From the NCBI GenBank assembly GCA_022729575.1, contig DZAL01000002.1:17135-81134 (forward strand): a stretch of 64,000 nt of DNA, given 5' to 3'. Shown here piece by piece: positions 63,092-64,000 of this stretch. The position numbers and the translations under genes were made by a program. Source of the stretch: Thiomargarita sp. (lineage in GTDB: Bacteria; Pseudomonadota; Gammaproteobacteria; Beggiatoales; Beggiatoaceae). Position 1 is the stretch's first letter. Each line of letters opens with the position of its first letter. The notes under the pieces are model-generated. The model ran no database searches, was not told the origin of the DNA, and saw only the letters and a program-made list of their open reading frames with translations.

Positions 63092-63841
63092 ATGGAATCT
63101 CTTACCACAATTTATGCCATTTCATTTTATCTGGCCACGGTGATTTTTATAGGCGGTCTGGCATATAAAATAAATCAATATGCGCGAACGCCGTCACCTT
63201 TAAAAATACCCACGATGCCGGCACCGCTGACGACCGGAGGAGTGTTCTGGCGGCTACTCGGTGAAGTGGTGTTGTTCCAAAGTTTATTTCGTTCCCATTT
63301 AAAGTGGACCTGGTTGTTGGCGCTGGTCTTTCATGGCGCACTGTTGGTGGTCTTAATGCGACACCTGCGCTACTTTATTGAACCGGTTTGGCTGTGGGTC
63401 GTGTTGCTACAACCCATTGGTAAATATGCTGGTTTTGCCATGATTTTGGGCCTATTGGGATTATTGATAAGACGGTTACTGGTGGAGAGAGTAAGATATA
63501 TTAGCAATGGCTCTGATTATTTGATATTAATTTTGCTACTCATCATTGGAATCAGTGGCTCTATGACTACGTTTGTGGCACACACCGATATCGTGCAATT
63601 GAAAGCGTTTGTCTTAGGATTAATGTATTTTGATTGGCAACCGATTCCCACTGATCCAAATTTATTAGTTCATTTAACTGCCGTTATCTTATTAATGATA
63701 ATCTTTCCCTTCAGCAAGTTATTACATGCGCCGGGGATATTCTTCAGTCCCGGTCGTAATCAAGTGGACAATGCGCGTACACAAAGGCATTTGGCACCGT
63801 GGGCGGTGGCAAAATTTGAGTCAACCAGTGTAAAACCCTAA
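63092..63841 (+). CDS. dsrM: Membrane cytochrome b DsrM of the DsrMKJOP complex
   Basis: 249 residues from ATG 63092 (GGAAAGGATGG upstream; the frame opens at 63035 through the hairpin). About six membrane helices, with paired histidines for two hemes b in the fashion of NarI (for example FHGALLVVLMRHLRYF and VAHTDIVQLKAF). DsrM exchanges electrons between the quinone pool and DsrK, whose gene should follow beyond the window. The end shows a short proline-poor tail before a repeat array. Confidence 0.93.
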   Translation: MESLTTIYAISFYLATVIFIGGLAYKINQYARTPSPLKIPTMPAPLTTGGVFWRLLGEVVLFQSLFRSHLKWTWLLALVFHGALLVVLMRHLRYFIEPVWLWVVLLQPIGKYAGFAMILGLLGLLIRRLLVERVRYISNGSDYLILILLLIIGISGSMTTFVAHTDIVQLKAFVLGLMYFDWQPIPTDPNLLVHLTAVILLMIIFPFSKLLHAPGIFFSPGRNQVDNARTQRHLAPWAVAKFESTSVKP

Positions 63842-64000
63842 ACTCAACTACCCCAACCACCCCCAACCACCCCCACTTGTAAAGGAGGGGAGTGACCACC
63901 CCCAACCCTTCCTTGTAAAGGAGGGGAGTGACCACCCCCAACCTCTCCTTGTAAAGGAGGGGAGTGACCACCCCCAACCTCTCCTTGTAAAGGAGGGGAG
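63842..64000. repeat. Tandem 36-bp family F units, running past the edge
   Basis: Units with AGTGACCACCCCCAACC and CTTGTAAAGGAGGGG repeat every 36 bases (starts at 63891, 63927 and 63963). It would lie between dsrM and dsrK. The array is cut by the window end. Confidence 0.88.

Noticed and set aside
63744..63977. Open frame with repeated GVVTPLLYKE peptides
   Set aside because: It is a translation of the 36-bp tandem array and overlaps the dsrM end.

Overview
The window looks like the chromosome of a gammaproteobacterial sulfur oxidiser, most likely a Beggiatoa/Thioploca-type member of the Thiotrichales. This is inferred from a reverse-type dissimilatory sulfite reductase cluster (dsrABEFHCM, 58715 to the right edge), a gmhB-plsC pair of gammaproteobacterial type, moderate to low GC, and intergenic spaces crowded with short palindromic repeats. 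No ribosomal RNA or taxonomic marker gene is present, so the genus is a guess.

Layout. 1-8741 holds mostly leftward genes: the start of a LutA-type Fe-S protein, a retropepsin-like protease, an unrecognised exported protein, a clostripain-CAP fusion, a membrane-anchored FGE-domain protein and a Nit-type amidase. 8909-16461 carries housekeeping genes: rsmH, agmatine deiminase, a lipoprotein, cysQ, a pentapeptide-repeat protein, a PGRP-like amidase, gmhB and plsC. 16622-20675 is an unusual cassette: a three-gene operon (small unknown protein, PIN-domain protein, AAA-type ATPase) between two identical 133-bp direct repeats. 20676-32599 carries argH, a metallo-beta-lactamase-fold protein, a CcoI/CopA-type copper ATPase, an AAA ATPase remnant, an RND pump with its membrane fusion protein, and an SCP2 protein. 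33341-42668 carries a McrB-like AAA protein, a 499-bp MITE-like element with seven perfect 50-bp units, a PIF1-like helicase, an IS remnant, a large hybrid histidine kinase split by an in-frame stop, a probable small RNA and a YqeG-like phosphatase. 42809-49700 is accessory: two DUF6901-like paralogues, tRNA-Leu(CAA), WD40 and antitoxin pseudogenes, a thrice-repeated module (DUF5678-like gene plus aspartyl protease) and a TumE-like toxin-antitoxin pair. 49856-58369 carries aceA and aceB (glyoxylate bypass), a DUF1624 membrane protein, a roadblock-like protein, an EAL-CBS-GGDEF protein, YjbQ and a TauD-type oxygenase. 58715-63841 is the dsr operon, which continues beyond the window.

The strongest structural signal is the repeat system. 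At least six families unrelated in sequence share one geometry: 33 bp, made of two 15-base arms around a 3-base loop. They lie in most gaps, and copies also lie inside coding sequences. Because 33 bp is eleven codons and most families are open in two of three frames, insertion can lengthen a protein without breaking it (RND pump C-terminus); elsewhere a copy has replaced the middle of a gene (two protease copies). Larger elements with terminal inverted repeats are built around these hairpins.

Functionally, dsr oxidises stored sulfur, the glyoxylate shunt suggests acetate use, the RND and copper pumps handle toxic compounds, and the histidine kinase and c-di-GMP protein are signalling nodes. 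Coordinates, motifs and repeats were read from the sequence; family names come from remembered motifs, without database searches.
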